The position numbers were made by a program, and so were the translations under genes. DNA of 6,860 nucleotides, from the NCBI GenBank assembly GCA_938004025.1, contig CALKXC010000411.1, forward strand, positions 1 to 6,860. The letters run 5' to 3'. The notes beneath the pieces were generated by a model that made no database searches, had not been told where the DNA came from, and worked only from the letters and a program-made list of their open reading frames with translations. Every line of letters begins with the position of its first letter. Position 1 is the first letter of the stretch. This document shows, one piece after another, positions 1-6,303 of the stretch. Source of the stretch: an uncultured Leucothrix sp. GTDB lineage: Bacteria; Pseudomonadota; Gammaproteobacteria; Thiotrichales; Thiotrichaceae.

Positions 1-141
1 CGTCGGAAGATCATCGGGATGGATCAGTTTAATCATTACACTAAGTGCCTTGCTGTCAGGCTCATAAGTAACGACAACATCATCAGGAAAATAATCTGGA
101 TAGATCGACCGCGATAATACCTCCGTACAATATTTTTCTAC
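1..141. repeat. Left copy of 141-bp terminal direct repeat (circle overlap)
   Basis: These 141 bases recur exactly at 6720-6860, the very end of the window. The repeat lies inside the helicase-exonuclease gene, and joining 6719 to base 1 keeps that gene open in one frame. The simplest reading is a circular molecule of 6,719 bp written with overlapping ends; 141 is a common largest k in metagenome assembly. A tandem duplication on a chromosome could give the same picture. Confidence 0.95.
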
Positions 142-3021
142 GGCTGCCACATCTTTTGATTCATAAGCCTTTTTGAATGCCGCAACCCTCTCAATAATGA
201 TTTGCGTATTCTGATCATGCTGCGATTTTTCAGCATGCCACTGCTTTTGATCATCTACACATTGCTGATAGCGATGGTCATTCTTTTTATCTATGGATTT
301 TGCAGTATTTGACCAAAGCTGCAATGCTTGCTCATGTTTTGTATTGTTCTGCTCGGTGCTGTTTTGCCAATCGTTAAGGTCTGCTTTGTAAGCCTCTTGT
401 GCTTCTTGTACCAATCTGTTCCCGCGAAACATCACCTTGTCCATGAAACCAAGCTGCGGTGTATATTTATTGGCTGATGGCCTAGGTGGAATCTCAGGCT
501 CGATGGGCTTGGGATCTGGAATAGTCAGATACTCAATATCAACAGGCGTGTCGTTTTCATCATAGGTTATAAAGGGGCGCCTAGGAATGCTGGAGCTGAA
601 AATTTCAATATCTACTAGACTTTCCCAATCCAGCCGATCATCTATGGTTAAAGTACGCTCCAGCAACTGATCAAGCTCTTGCATCGTGCGCTGGGCGTCT
701 ACATTCATTTGTTCGGCTCTAGCAGCATTATCTGAGACGGGCGCTTTTAAAGCTGTTTTCTTCTTCGCCGATTTTTTAATTGGTTTAGGTTTGGGAGCCT
801 GTTTAATCGAGGAACGCGCAAGCTGCTCGGTTGTTAGATCTGGCAGACTCGCCTTGCTGCGCCTCTGGTAGCTCTTCAAAAACTGCGCATCAATAAGCTC
901 ATCGGGATGGGCGGCTCTTAAACGCTCAAACATAATCGACAGTACTTGGGAGGTGACTTGGGCATCAGCCAGTGCTCTATGGCTTTGCACTGGATTAATG
1001 TAAAGTTCTTGGGCGATCTCACCTAGCTTGTGACTGGCAAAAGATTGAAATATTCGCCTAGATAGCATCAAGGTACACAAGAATTCTCGATCATCACCAA
1101 TTGTGAGTTCATGCTGTATCTCATGACGCCAGAACTTTTTATCAAACCCTGCATTATGCGCGACGAGCTGAGCATCACCAATAAAATCTAACGCATCTTG
1201 CATGACGGATTTAGCTGTCGGTGCTGAAGCTACCATGTCATTGCTAATACCTGTGAGATCCGTGATAAAGGGATCGATTGGCATACCGGGGTTGATCAAC
1301 GATGAAAACGTATCAATCTCCTTACCATTCGCACATAACGATATACCGAGCTCAATAGCTCGATCTCCTCGTCCGGGATTTAGTCCAGTGGTTTCAAAAT
1401 CCAACACAGCATATAGCTCATTTGGACTTACGGGGGCCCCTGATAAAGTGTTTGGCGATCCTTGCATGGTAATTTTCGGCTTAGTGATGGTTGAGTCTGG
1501 AGGTGCATCCCCTAGGATATCGTTGAACAGCTCATAACACCATAATGGCAACGATACATTTCGGCGTGCACGCGTGGCAGCTACATACAGGACTTGAATC
1601 TCGGACTTGAGAATTAAGAGCTTCTTCTCTGGGTGTGGAACTACCACGGCTTCTTTTATTTCCACCTCAGAATGTGACTGAATGAACTCGGACTCTTCAA
1701 GAGGCGCTGGGAAATCATCACTAAGGCAGACTTCATCGAACTCCAAACCTTTGGCTTTGTGCGCTGTACTGAGCGTCAATGCAGCTTGCTGAGAATCCTT
1801 ACATGTAGCGGATACTAAATCGCGTAGATACGCTTCCCCAAATTTCTCTACCAACTGTACGATGGTATCCAACGGGCTCTTGTAAACCTTTTGGCAATAT
1901 TGCAGAACATCATTCCAATCTTTAAATCCGAAAAATTCCCCCATAGCAGCCTTCTGCCTGTTCTGTAAGCGTTTGACATCATTCAGCAGGGCAAGAATTT
2001 CCCTCCCTTCACCAACAATGTAAACAGACCCAATCTGGTCTTGAAGCTCAACCAGCGTACCTATAAGCGCGGCATTGGTGCGGGAGATATAAGCGTTGGG
2101 TTTTTCACAAGAAAAACCACCGATAATATCGTCACGTCCTGTGAGGTTGTTTTCATTGCCAAGCAGTTTTAAGAGCGCGGTTGCAAAATCAGCAATGTGC
2201 TGTCCATATCGAAAAGAGCGCGTTAGCGAGAATTGCTCAGCTTTGAGATTCTCCATTGCATTGACTGCACCTCGCCAAGCATAGATTTGCTGATATCGAT
2301 CACCAACGAATACAAGCTGGCATTTGTCCTGATTCTTGAGTACATGCAATAAAGCTGGATTGCTGTCTTGTGCTTCATCCAGTAGTACGTACTTGAAGGG
2401 TAATTGGGGGAGCGATAACGACCATAACTTGAAATAACCGTCGTGCCCAAGCGGATAACCATCCTCGTGTTTATCGCACATCAGCAACCATAGTGCGTTC
2501 GCTTTTGTTGAGATGTAATCTTGATACTTAGCGAGAGCCTGGGCTGAAAGCGTAATTGATAGAGAGCCAGCATCGGGGACATGCTTAAAGGATATTACGT
2601 TGCTATCCGAGTGGCAGAAGGCAGATATGGTTAGTCTTATAGCATGCCCAACTTCATAATCCAGTAAGTCGAAACCATCAAATGACAGCGCTTTCAATTT
2701 CATGACTTTGGCTATGGCTTTGGCATTCAGGCTGCCAAGCAACTTTTCCTGGCTGTAGCCCTTATTCTTAATTTGGCTAAAAGCTAGCGCGTGGGAAGTC
2801 TTGGCTGTAACCTGCGACGGAAATTTCTTACTGGCTTCAGCCGCGGCGGCTTTGCTAAATACGATGTAGAGGCCTCGTTGCTTACTCGCATTCGCCATGG
2901 CTTCAAGCGTTGCTGTTTTTCCCGAACCGGCGCAAGCATTCAGCATCAAGGTGCGACCGTCGGAAAACGAATTTATCGCCGCTATTTGTTCATCGGTGGG
3001 GGCAAACGAAGCTAATTTCAT
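1..3021 (-). CDS. SF1 (UvrD/FBH1-like) helicase fused to DEDDh 3'-5' exonuclease and a restriction-endonuclease-associated region; 5' part of a gene crossing the circle junction
   Basis: The frame is open from ATG at 3021 to base 1 (residues 1-1007) and continues in frame at 6719 down to 6333, giving 1,135 residues. AAGAG lies 6 bases before the ATG. The helicase part has the full superfamily 1 motif set: Q-motif APTDEQ (7-12), Walker A ACAGSGKT (29-36), FSKAAAAEA (55-63), TSHALAF (75-81), GHDGYFKLW (192-200), Walker B LLDEAQDSNP (213-222), VGDRYQQIYAWRGA (238-251), LTRSFRYG (266-273), LSTAHKAKGLEF (417-428) and LYVAATRARR (478-487). The pattern is closest to FBH1-like UvrD proteins, which unwind DNA 3'-5' using ATP. 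The exonuclease part has LDFETTGL (D541, E543), LVAHNAGFD (D627) and HRALADA (H681, D686), so all DEDDh catalytic residues are present and 3'-5' exonuclease activity is likely. A KPKP/KKxxKKK linker (743-755) leads to a region with LTIDDRLDWESL (791-802) and YPDYFPDDVVVTYEP (974-988). Domain calls are strong; the cellular role (defence, repair or replication) is unknown. Confidence 0.93.
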   Translation of the reverse strand, partial: MKLASFAPTDEQIAAINSFSDGRTLMLNACAGSGKTATLEAMANASKQRGLYIVFSKAAAAEASKKFPSQVTAKTSHALAFSQIKNKGYSQEKLLGSLNAKAIAKVMKLKALSFDGFDLLDYEVGHAIRLTISAFCHSDSNVISFKHVPDAGSLSITLSAQALAKYQDYISTKANALWLLMCDKHEDGYPLGHDGYFKLWSLSLPQLPFKYVLLDEAQDSNPALLHVLKNQDKCQLVFVGDRYQQIYAWRGAVNAMENLKAEQFSLTRSFRYGQHIADFATALLKLLGNENNLTGRDDIIGGFSCEKPNAYISRTNAALIGTLVELQDQIGSVYIVGEGREILALLNDVKRLQNRQKAAMGEFFGFKDWNDVLQYCQKVYKSPLDTIVQLVEKFGEAYLRDLVSATCKDSQQAALTLSTAHKAKGLEFDEVCLSDDFPAPLEESEFIQSHSEVEIKEAVVVPHPEKKLLILKSEIQVLYVAATRARRNVSLPLWCYELFNDILGDAPPDSTITKPKITMQGSPNTLSGAPVSPNELYAVLDFETTGLNPGRGDRAIELGISLCANGKEIDTFSSLINPGMPIDPFITDLTGISNDMVASAPTAKSVMQDALDFIGDAQLVAHNAGFDKKFWRHEIQHELTIGDDREFLCTLMLSRRIFQSFASHKLGEIAQELYINPVQSHRALADAQVTSQVLSIMFERLRAAHPDELIDAQFLKSYQRRSKASLPDLTTEQLARSSIKQAPKPKPIKKSAKKKTALKAPVSDNAARAEQMNVDAQRTMQELDQLLERTLTIDDRLDWESLVDIEIFSSSIPRRPFITYDENDTPVDIEYLTIPDPKPIEPEIPPRPSANKYTPQLGFMDKVMFRGNRLVQEAQEAYKADLNDWQNSTEQNNTKHEQALQLWSNTAKSIDKKNDHRYQQCVDDQKQWHAEKSQHDQNTQIIIERVAAFKKAYESKDVAAVEKYCTEVLSRSIYPDYFPDDVVVTYEPDSKALSVMIKLIHPDDLPT

Positions 3022-3079
3022 TAAATTCTCTTGTGAAGCTATCCCTAGTCACTAACTAACTAGCGAACAGATCTGATGC

Positions 3080-3091
3080 TAGTAGCTACTA
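3080..3091. promoter_or_regulatory. Perfect 12-bp palindrome in the helicase-exonuclease leader (possible operator)
   Basis: TAGTAGCTACTA is its own reverse complement. It lies between the possible promoter (3109-3136) and the start codon (3021), a usual place for a repressor site. No repressor gene is recognised in the circle. A chance palindrome of this length somewhere in 6.7 kb is not very unlikely, so the call rests mainly on position. Confidence 0.25.
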
Positions 3092-3108
3092 CATTTTTTT
3101 CACACGAT

Positions 3109-3136
3109 GATATATCAGACGCGGTGGTCGGAGCAA
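3109..3136 (-). promoter_or_regulatory. Possible sigma-70 promoter of the helicase-exonuclease gene
   Basis: On the minus strand TTGCTC (3136-3131) and TATATC (3114-3109) are separated by 16 bases, upstream of the ATG at 3021. The transcript would carry a leader of about 80 bases containing the 12-bp palindrome at 3080-3091. The match to consensus is moderate and no transcript data support it. Confidence 0.3.
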
Positions 3137-3377
3137 TCCGCGAGCGTGTTGCACGGTAGATGGAACGTCAGGGTTGTCACGAGACTAGTAGTGCAAGCTT
3201 TGACTATGATGTGCTCGATTAGATTCCATGATCTGGAGCCATGAAGCGAAGATACTTACGTATTTATTGGAAGGACTATTCCGTATGCTGTGGTTGCGCC
3301 CTTGTAAATACGCCTGTCTATTAACTTATATTGTTAGCGACCGTATACAACTCAAGGCTGGGATTTGCCGTCTTTAA

Positions 3378-3405
3378 TTGATTGTATTTAGGCTATTGAT
3401 AAGAT
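3378..3405 (+). promoter_or_regulatory. Possible sigma-70 promoter of the channel gene
   Basis: TTGATT (3378-3383) and TAAGAT (3400-3405) are spaced 16 bases apart, placing transcription start about 40 bases before the ATG at 3455. No good Shine-Dalgarno sequence lies at the right distance before that ATG, so translation may be weak. An AAAGGATG upstream (from about 3423) opens a frame that stops at once (ATG TAG). Confidence 0.35.
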
Positions 3406-3454
3406 AGTCTTTATATCTAGCGAAAGGATGTAGTTACCGCGTTTAACAATAGTT

Positions 3455-4207
3455 ATGACGAACAAGGCAGTTCTTGACTCGGTAGATTCACGATCCGCAG
3501 TTAGTCACCAAAAAGACACCGATAGTAAAAGTTCAGTGTATAGGCAACAACTCAGACATCCTGCCTGGCAGCTGTGTATGCTTATCCTTAGCATCTATGC
3601 GCTTGCGTCTTTATCACTCGAGGCACTGGTTATTACCGATCCAGAAATTTCCAAGGTACTTGTTACCGTGGATTTTATGATCTGCTTGGTTTTCCTTACT
3701 GACTTCCTATACCTCTTCTTTACCGCGTCATCAAAGCGGTCATATATGTTGAGGTGGGGTTGGATAGATCTCATATCATCCATTCCCATCGCCGATCCTT
3801 TGAGGTGGGGGAGATTGGCCCGTGTAGTTAGAATTATTTCAATTCTACGTGCAGTTAAATCCATTCGAGTTATAGGCGACACCATTAGGGTGAGTCCTTT
3901 TGAAACTTTATCGGTTATGACTTTCGTTATAGTTTTTGTGTCCATATCAGTTTCAGCAGGATTGATATTAGAATTCGAACGTGGATTTGAATCACAGCTC
4001 AAGAGTAGTAGCGACGCTCTCTGGTGGTCATTCCTGTCGGTTATGAATGCGAAAGGAGGCTTCCAGCTTCCAGTTTCCCCAGAGGGTATCTTAACCACTG
4101 TTTATTTGAACAAGGTGGGCTTGCTCCTTTTCGCCTACATCAATGGTTCTGTGGTGGCGTGGTTGGTGAGTAATAGACGTAGTACACCATCTGTAGTTGA
4201 AGAATGA
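3455..4207 (+). CDS. Six-helix voltage-sensor ion channel with a non-canonical selectivity filter
   Basis: This 250-residue protein has the layout of a bacterial voltage-gated channel subunit (Ion_trans/VIC superfamily), about the normal size. After a polar N-terminus (1-35) come S1 (about 37-60), S2 (67-90), S3 (100-112) and an S4 helix with basic residues at every third position (R117, R120, R123, R126, R132, K135, R138). S5 (152-174), a pore helix containing ALWWSFLS (188-195) and S6 (212-238) follow. The pore aligns without gaps to the KvAP pore as I remember it, up to a shared P and G after the filter. However, the TTVGYGD filter is replaced by MNAKGGF (197-203). The canonical first glycine is lysine, so K+ selectivity is not expected and the conducted ion is unknown. 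The protein would act in the inner membrane as a tetramer. Start ATG 3455 is the first in frame after a stop at 3431. It stands alone, without an operon partner. The fold is secure; function is open. Confidence 0.85.
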   Translation: MTNKAVLDSVDSRSAVSHQKDTDSKSSVYRQQLRHPAWQLCMLILSIYALASLSLEALVITDPEISKVLVTVDFMICLVFLTDFLYLFFTASSKRSYMLRWGWIDLISSIPIADPLRWGRLARVVRIISILRAVKSIRVIGDTIRVSPFETLSVMTFVIVFVSISVSAGLILEFERGFESQLKSSSDALWWSFLSVMNAKGGFQLPVSPEGILTTVYLNKVGLLLFAYINGSVVAWLVSNRRSTPSVVEE

Positions 4208-4262
4208 TTTAGAAGGGGTGACGTACAAGCAATTTTTCATTCTAGTAAGCGCATAGAAACAG

Positions 4263-4355
4263 AATAATTATAACGGAACGGTGAATGAGTTGAGGGATGC
4301 ATTGGAAGAGGCATTGGCGTTTGATGGGCCGTACTTGGTGCAGGCTGTTATTTGA
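4263..4355 (+). pseudogene. Relic of the C-terminus of a thiamine-diphosphate-dependent enzyme (acetolactate-synthase-like)
   Basis: About 30 codons ending at TGA (4353-4355) read as GTVNELRDALEEALAF followed by DGPYLVQAVI. This resembles the very end of acetolactate synthase and related TPP-binding enzymes, where an L..AL..AL..DGP.L.EV pattern closes the protein. The rest of such an enzyme (over 500 residues) is absent, and the same frame is stopped just upstream by TAG at 4254. It is probably debris brought in with the neighbouring DNA. The stretch is short, so a chance resemblance is possible. Confidence 0.4.
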
Positions 4356-4424
4356 GGTTTTTTAGAGTGTTGGCGTCGCCTTGTTTAGTGTGTCTAGTCC
4401 GTAGCCTTTGGGTGCGTCTATATC

Positions 4425-4546
4425 TTTAGGCGTATCTTCATTTTGTGCTTTTTTGGATATTATGTGAGTCAGTGTTCGCGCACTGTATATAGGTGGTTGA
4501 GGGCCCATGTGTTGTGCTCTATATATAGAATTTAGGCGTCTCTTCA
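4425..4546. repeat. Imperfect direct repeat TTTAGGCGT(A/C)TCTTCA, two copies
   Basis: Copies at 4425-4440 and 4531-4546 match at 15 of 16 bases, and looser similarity (TGC..TCTATAT) extends leftwards for about 15 bases. They bracket 90 bp of AT-rich DNA with no supported gene, just upstream of the gene at 4580. On the minus strand they would encode EDTPK and EETPK in different frames, which may mean a decayed repeat-containing gene. The second copy covers the likely transcription start of the next gene. Confidence 0.4.
4497..4525 (+). promoter_or_regulatory. Possible sigma-70 promoter of the NPG-motif protein gene
   Basis: TTGAGG (4497-4502) and TATATA (4520-4525) are spaced by the ideal 17 bases. 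Transcription would start near 4532, giving a leader of about 48 bases before the ATG at 4580. Confidence 0.35.
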
Positions 4547-4579
4547 AACAAATCGTTGATCACTAAAAAGGACTTAAGG

Positions 4580-5263
4580 ATGACCGAGCATATTAACGAA
4601 TGGCTGAATTTACCTCATGTGGCACCATTCGTACCGCCTTGTGAGCTATCGATAATCCAGAGGCACAACGAGGAGATTTCGAACAGCCTGAATGAGTTGC
4701 AGCTAGACGTACTGCCAGAACCCTACATTGGTAATCCTAATGCACCGATATATTTACTGAATCTAAATCCCGGTTTTAGTAGTCGAGATCTTGAATGGCA
4801 TTCACGAACTGACTTCGCGAAGGCTATACGCGCCAATCTTGCACACGAATCTTTGGAGTATCCCTTCTATTTTATGGATCCGCAATTCGCAGAATCTGAA
4901 GGTGCAAAGTGGTGGTTAAAGAAGCTCTGGCCGTTGGTTAATGAAACCAATCTTAAATCAGTGGCTAAATCATTATTTTGCGTTGAATACATCGGATACC
5001 ATTCCTTTAAATATGAGCGAATATCACCAAAAGTGTCCGGAGGGTATTTGCCAACGCAACAGTATGCGGCGAGTCTTGTTCGTGGCGCTATTCAAGATGG
5101 AAAAAAGATAGTGCTAATGAGGTCACGTGCACAGTGGTTTTGGTTAGTGCCGGAACTAGAAGGCTATCCTAATTTGGTAAAGCTGAATAACCCTCAAAAC
5201 CCATGTATATCAAAGAATAATTTAGATCAATTTCAAGATGTACTAGATTTAATAAGTAGCTAG
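4580..5263 (+). CDS. Conserved-type soluble protein with NPG motif, possibly uracil-DNA-glycosylase-like; function unknown
   Basis: The chosen start is ATG 4580, with AAAAGGA ending 7 bases before it, giving 227 residues; an in-frame TTG at 4556 would add eight residues but has no such site. There is no signal peptide or membrane helix, so it is probably cytoplasmic. The N-terminus is polar. A core strand APIYLLNLNPGFSSRD (55-70) is followed by tryptophan-rich helices (WWLKKLWPLV, 111-120), VEYIGYHS (135-142), a second strand KIVLMRSRAQWFWLVPEL (176-193) and LNNPQNPCISKNNL (202-215). I remember unnamed bacterial proteins with the same three blocks. A first-strand loop NPG and a late NPxxPxxS loop resemble in outline the two catalytic loops of the uracil-DNA glycosylase fold, but the canonical residues are not present. 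A role in nucleic acid processing is therefore only a suggestion. It is monocistronic. Confidence 0.8.
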   Translation: MTEHINEWLNLPHVAPFVPPCELSIIQRHNEEISNSLNELQLDVLPEPYIGNPNAPIYLLNLNPGFSSRDLEWHSRTDFAKAIRANLAHESLEYPFYFMDPQFAESEGAKWWLKKLWPLVNETNLKSVAKSLFCVEYIGYHSFKYERISPKVSGGYLPTQQYAASLVRGAIQDGKKIVLMRSRAQWFWLVPELEGYPNLVKLNNPQNPCISKNNLDQFQDVLDLISS

Positions 5264-5377
5264 TTGGTCCGTATACAAAAATTGTACTCATATGTTTCAG
5301 CGTTGCACTTAAAGTGTAAATGCTGCAAGCGAAATGTAATGGCCTACTGCCTACGCTGGAGCTTCGATTAGTCGCTG

Positions 5378-5398
5378 TTAAGCTAGGCGTTAGCTTAA
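5378..5398. repeat. 8-bp perfect hairpin downstream of the NPG-motif gene
   Basis: TTAAGCTA and TAGCTTAA enclose the 5-base loop GGCGT, followed by AAAA on the plus strand. The stem is AT-rich, and on the minus strand it would be preceded, not followed, by a T-run. It might end transcription of the gene ending at 5263 or be a recombination relic. One or more stems of this size are expected by chance in a sequence this long. Confidence 0.35.
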
Positions 5399-5472
5399 AA
5401 ATTACAGTATAAAATTTGTGTGGAATTAAAAACTAATTATCGCATTATGATTGTTAGAGTTCGAGTCCGAAT

Positions 5473-5509
5473 ACTAGCAATCAAAGCTGCTAGTTTGAAT
5501 TAGTTCAAA
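5473..5509 (+). promoter_or_regulatory. Two adjoining, mutually exclusive hairpins just upstream of the lipoprotein gene
   Basis: ACTAGCA/TGCTAGT (7 bp) and TTTGAA/TTCAAA (6 bp, TTAG loop) share base 5494. The TTTGA of the second can instead pair with TCAAA at 5481-5485. Such competing stems resemble leader regulation, but no leader peptide or U-tract is visible and the stems are short. Confidence 0.25.
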
Positions 5510-5543
5510 GCCCCACGATGCATTTTTCTATTTTCGTCAAATT

Positions 5544-5981
5544 ATGAATTCAAAAATATATTCTTTTTTCTTGCTCCAATCTCTTTTTTTAATTGGTTGT
5601 GGAGGGGAAGGTAATGAAGAAAATAACGCCATACCTACTAGCTCCGGTAATCACGATTCAGCTTGGATTAGTCAATATGGTTTCAATATATGTAGAGCAG
5701 GTGTCACCTACAGAAATCGGTGGGGCGATGATGGGCAGGCTCAAGAAGGAACCTATGTCGATTACATGAACGGTGAGCACGTTTTTAAAGAATATGAAGG
5801 TATTTCTAAAATTCGGTGCCTAATAGCTGGCGATAGACTGCATATGGGCTGGCACACACGCGCTTTCAACGTAAGTAAAATAGAGAACGTATATTATTCA
5901 TTTGAGAAAAATGATAAGGGTGTCAGAGTATTTGAACACGCGTATGGGCAAACGGAATATCGAGACTACGTGTTTGAATAG
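5544..5981 (+). CDS. Small secreted lipoprotein, unknown function
   Basis: The product has 145 residues. A short N-terminus with one lysine and a hydrophobic run (5-17) ends in the lipobox LIGC, so Cys19 should be lipidated after signal peptidase II cleavage. Residue +2 is glycine, not aspartate, which in Gram-negative hosts favours passage to the outer membrane. A disordered acidic/serine tether (20-39) leads to a compact, aromatic-rich domain (about 40-145) with two cysteines (C50, C92) that could form a disulfide. The domain contains alternating strand-like segments and no recognised catalytic motif. I do not recognise the family. The start is fixed by the signal peptide; there is no clear ribosome binding site before ATG 5544. 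It is alone on its strand, 280 bp after the previous gene. Nothing links it functionally to the other genes except proximity. Confidence 0.75.
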   Translation: MNSKIYSFFLLQSLFLIGCGGEGNEENNAIPTSSGNHDSAWISQYGFNICRAGVTYRNRWGDDGQAQEGTYVDYMNGEHVFKEYEGISKIRCLIAGDRLHMGWHTRAFNVSKIENVYYSFEKNDKGVRVFEHAYGQTEYRDYVFE

Positions 5982-6089
5982 ACTTCCCTACAGTCTTCAT
6001 AGGTTGCGAGACTAGGTACTACTTCATTGACATTAATATTACTACTGCTGGGTAGAAGCCTTACAAAAAATATGCACTTGGACACTTTT

Positions 6090-6132
6090 CACAGAGTACG
6101 AGTTCAGGCTCTGACCAGAACCGCACTCTGTG
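6090..6132. repeat. 43-nt compound hairpin (nested inverted repeats)
   Basis: Outer arms CACAGAGT (6090-6097) and ACTCTGTG (6125-6132) pair over 8 bp. Inside, GTTC (6102-6105) pairs with GAAC (6118-6121) and, after one A-A mismatch, GG with CC (6107-6108, 6115-6116), closing a 6-base loop CTCTGA. Small asymmetric internal loops separate the two stems. It lies about 110 bp after the lipoprotein stop. It could be a terminator without U-tract, a protein-binding site or a single-strand structure used in replication or recombination; the sequence does not decide. Confidence 0.45.
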
Positions 6133-6241
6133 TAAAGCGCCGGTGACCTCGCTGTCGTGTTTCTCCTGTAAGTTTTAGCTACGAACAAAGAAAAGAAGGC
6201 CTGAATTGATCACGTAGCGTGGCTCTATGAAGAAGGTGTGA

Positions 6242-6264
6242 ATTAATTTCTGTTTGAAATTAAT
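6242..6264 (-). terminator. AT-rich hairpin after the helicase-exonuclease gene, weak terminator candidate
   Basis: ATTAATTTC (6242-6250) and GAAATTAAT (6256-6264) form a perfect 9-bp stem with a 5-base loop, about 70 bp beyond the stop codon at 6333. The stem is almost all A-T and no T-run follows on the minus strand, so termination would be weak at best. Confidence 0.25.
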
Positions 6265-6270
6265 CAACAA

Positions 6271-6303
6271 TTGTCCGGTGCAATTAAAACTGACCACCGT
6301 GTC
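6271..6303. mobile_element. Possible remnant of an IS21-family insertion-sequence end
   Basis: The minus strand reads GGTGGTCAGTTTTAATTG followed by CACCGGACAA. From memory, sequences of the type GGTGGTCAGTTTT..TGCACCGG occur as repeated binding sites at the ends of IS21-family elements. Only one copy is seen, with no istA/istB transposase genes and no partner end elsewhere in the circle, so this would be a solo relic. It starts about 30 bp past the end of the helicase-exonuclease gene. Recognition is from memory. Confidence 0.4.

Larger units (their letters stand above)
3022..3454. other. 433-bp divergent intergenic region
   Basis: This region separates the minus-strand helicase-exonuclease gene from the plus-strand channel gene. 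It holds a possible promoter for each direction, the palindrome at 3080-3091, and an inverted repeat with arms CGTATTTA (3259-3266) and TAAATACG (3305-3312) enclosing a small GGAA/TTCC hairpin (3269-3282). Short coding-like stretches are broken by stops, and no gene is supported. It is the best place to look for a replication origin, but no clear iterons or DnaA-box cluster were seen. Confidence 0.5.
5264..5543. other. 280-bp intergenic region rich in short hairpins
   Basis: No gene is seen. Inverted repeats include TTGCA (5303-5307) with TGCAA (5324-5328) around CACTTAAAGTG (5306-5316); TTAAGCTA (5378-5385) with TAGCTTAA (5391-5398) around the loop GGCGT; ACTAGCA (5473-5479) with TGCTAGT (5488-5494); and TTTGAA (5494-5499) with TTCAAA (5504-5509). 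None has a clear U-tract, so terminator function is not established. Confidence 0.5.

Noticed and set aside
686..3015. Plus-strand open frames of 61-111 codons at 686, 1202, 2096 and 2791, and a minus-strand one at 2223-2462
   Set aside because: All lie out of frame over the helicase-exonuclease gene, whose motifs are intact across these positions.
3075..3235. Coding-like stretch (AIRERVAR, then MERQG) suggesting a relic of a ComM-type protein
   Set aside because: An in-frame TAG interrupts it and the similarity is limited to a few residues; not enough to name a family.
3595..4098. 167-codon minus-strand open frame opposite the channel gene
   Set aside because: It is fully antisense to a well-supported channel gene, lacks any family motif, and its composition is what the opposite strand of that gene would give.
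4362..4547. 61-codon minus-strand open frame starting at TTG
   Set aside because: No ribosome binding site, no recognisable motif, and it overlaps the likely promoter of the gene at 4580; at most decayed coding sequence.
3341..5278. Shared 10-mer CCGTATACAA at 3341-3350 and 5269-5278
   Set aside because: About twenty pairs of identical 10-mers are expected by chance in a sequence of this length, and the flanks do not match.
5300..5400. Integron attC-like site (GGCGTTAGCT near 5386-5395)
   Set aside because: GTTAGCT does not fit the GTTRRRY core and no matching RYYYAAC partner lies after the preceding stop codon; no integrase gene is present.
5455..5475. tRNA T-arm-like GTTCGAGTCC
   Set aside because: The flanking bases do not pair as a T-stem and no acceptor, D or anticodon arm can be built around it.
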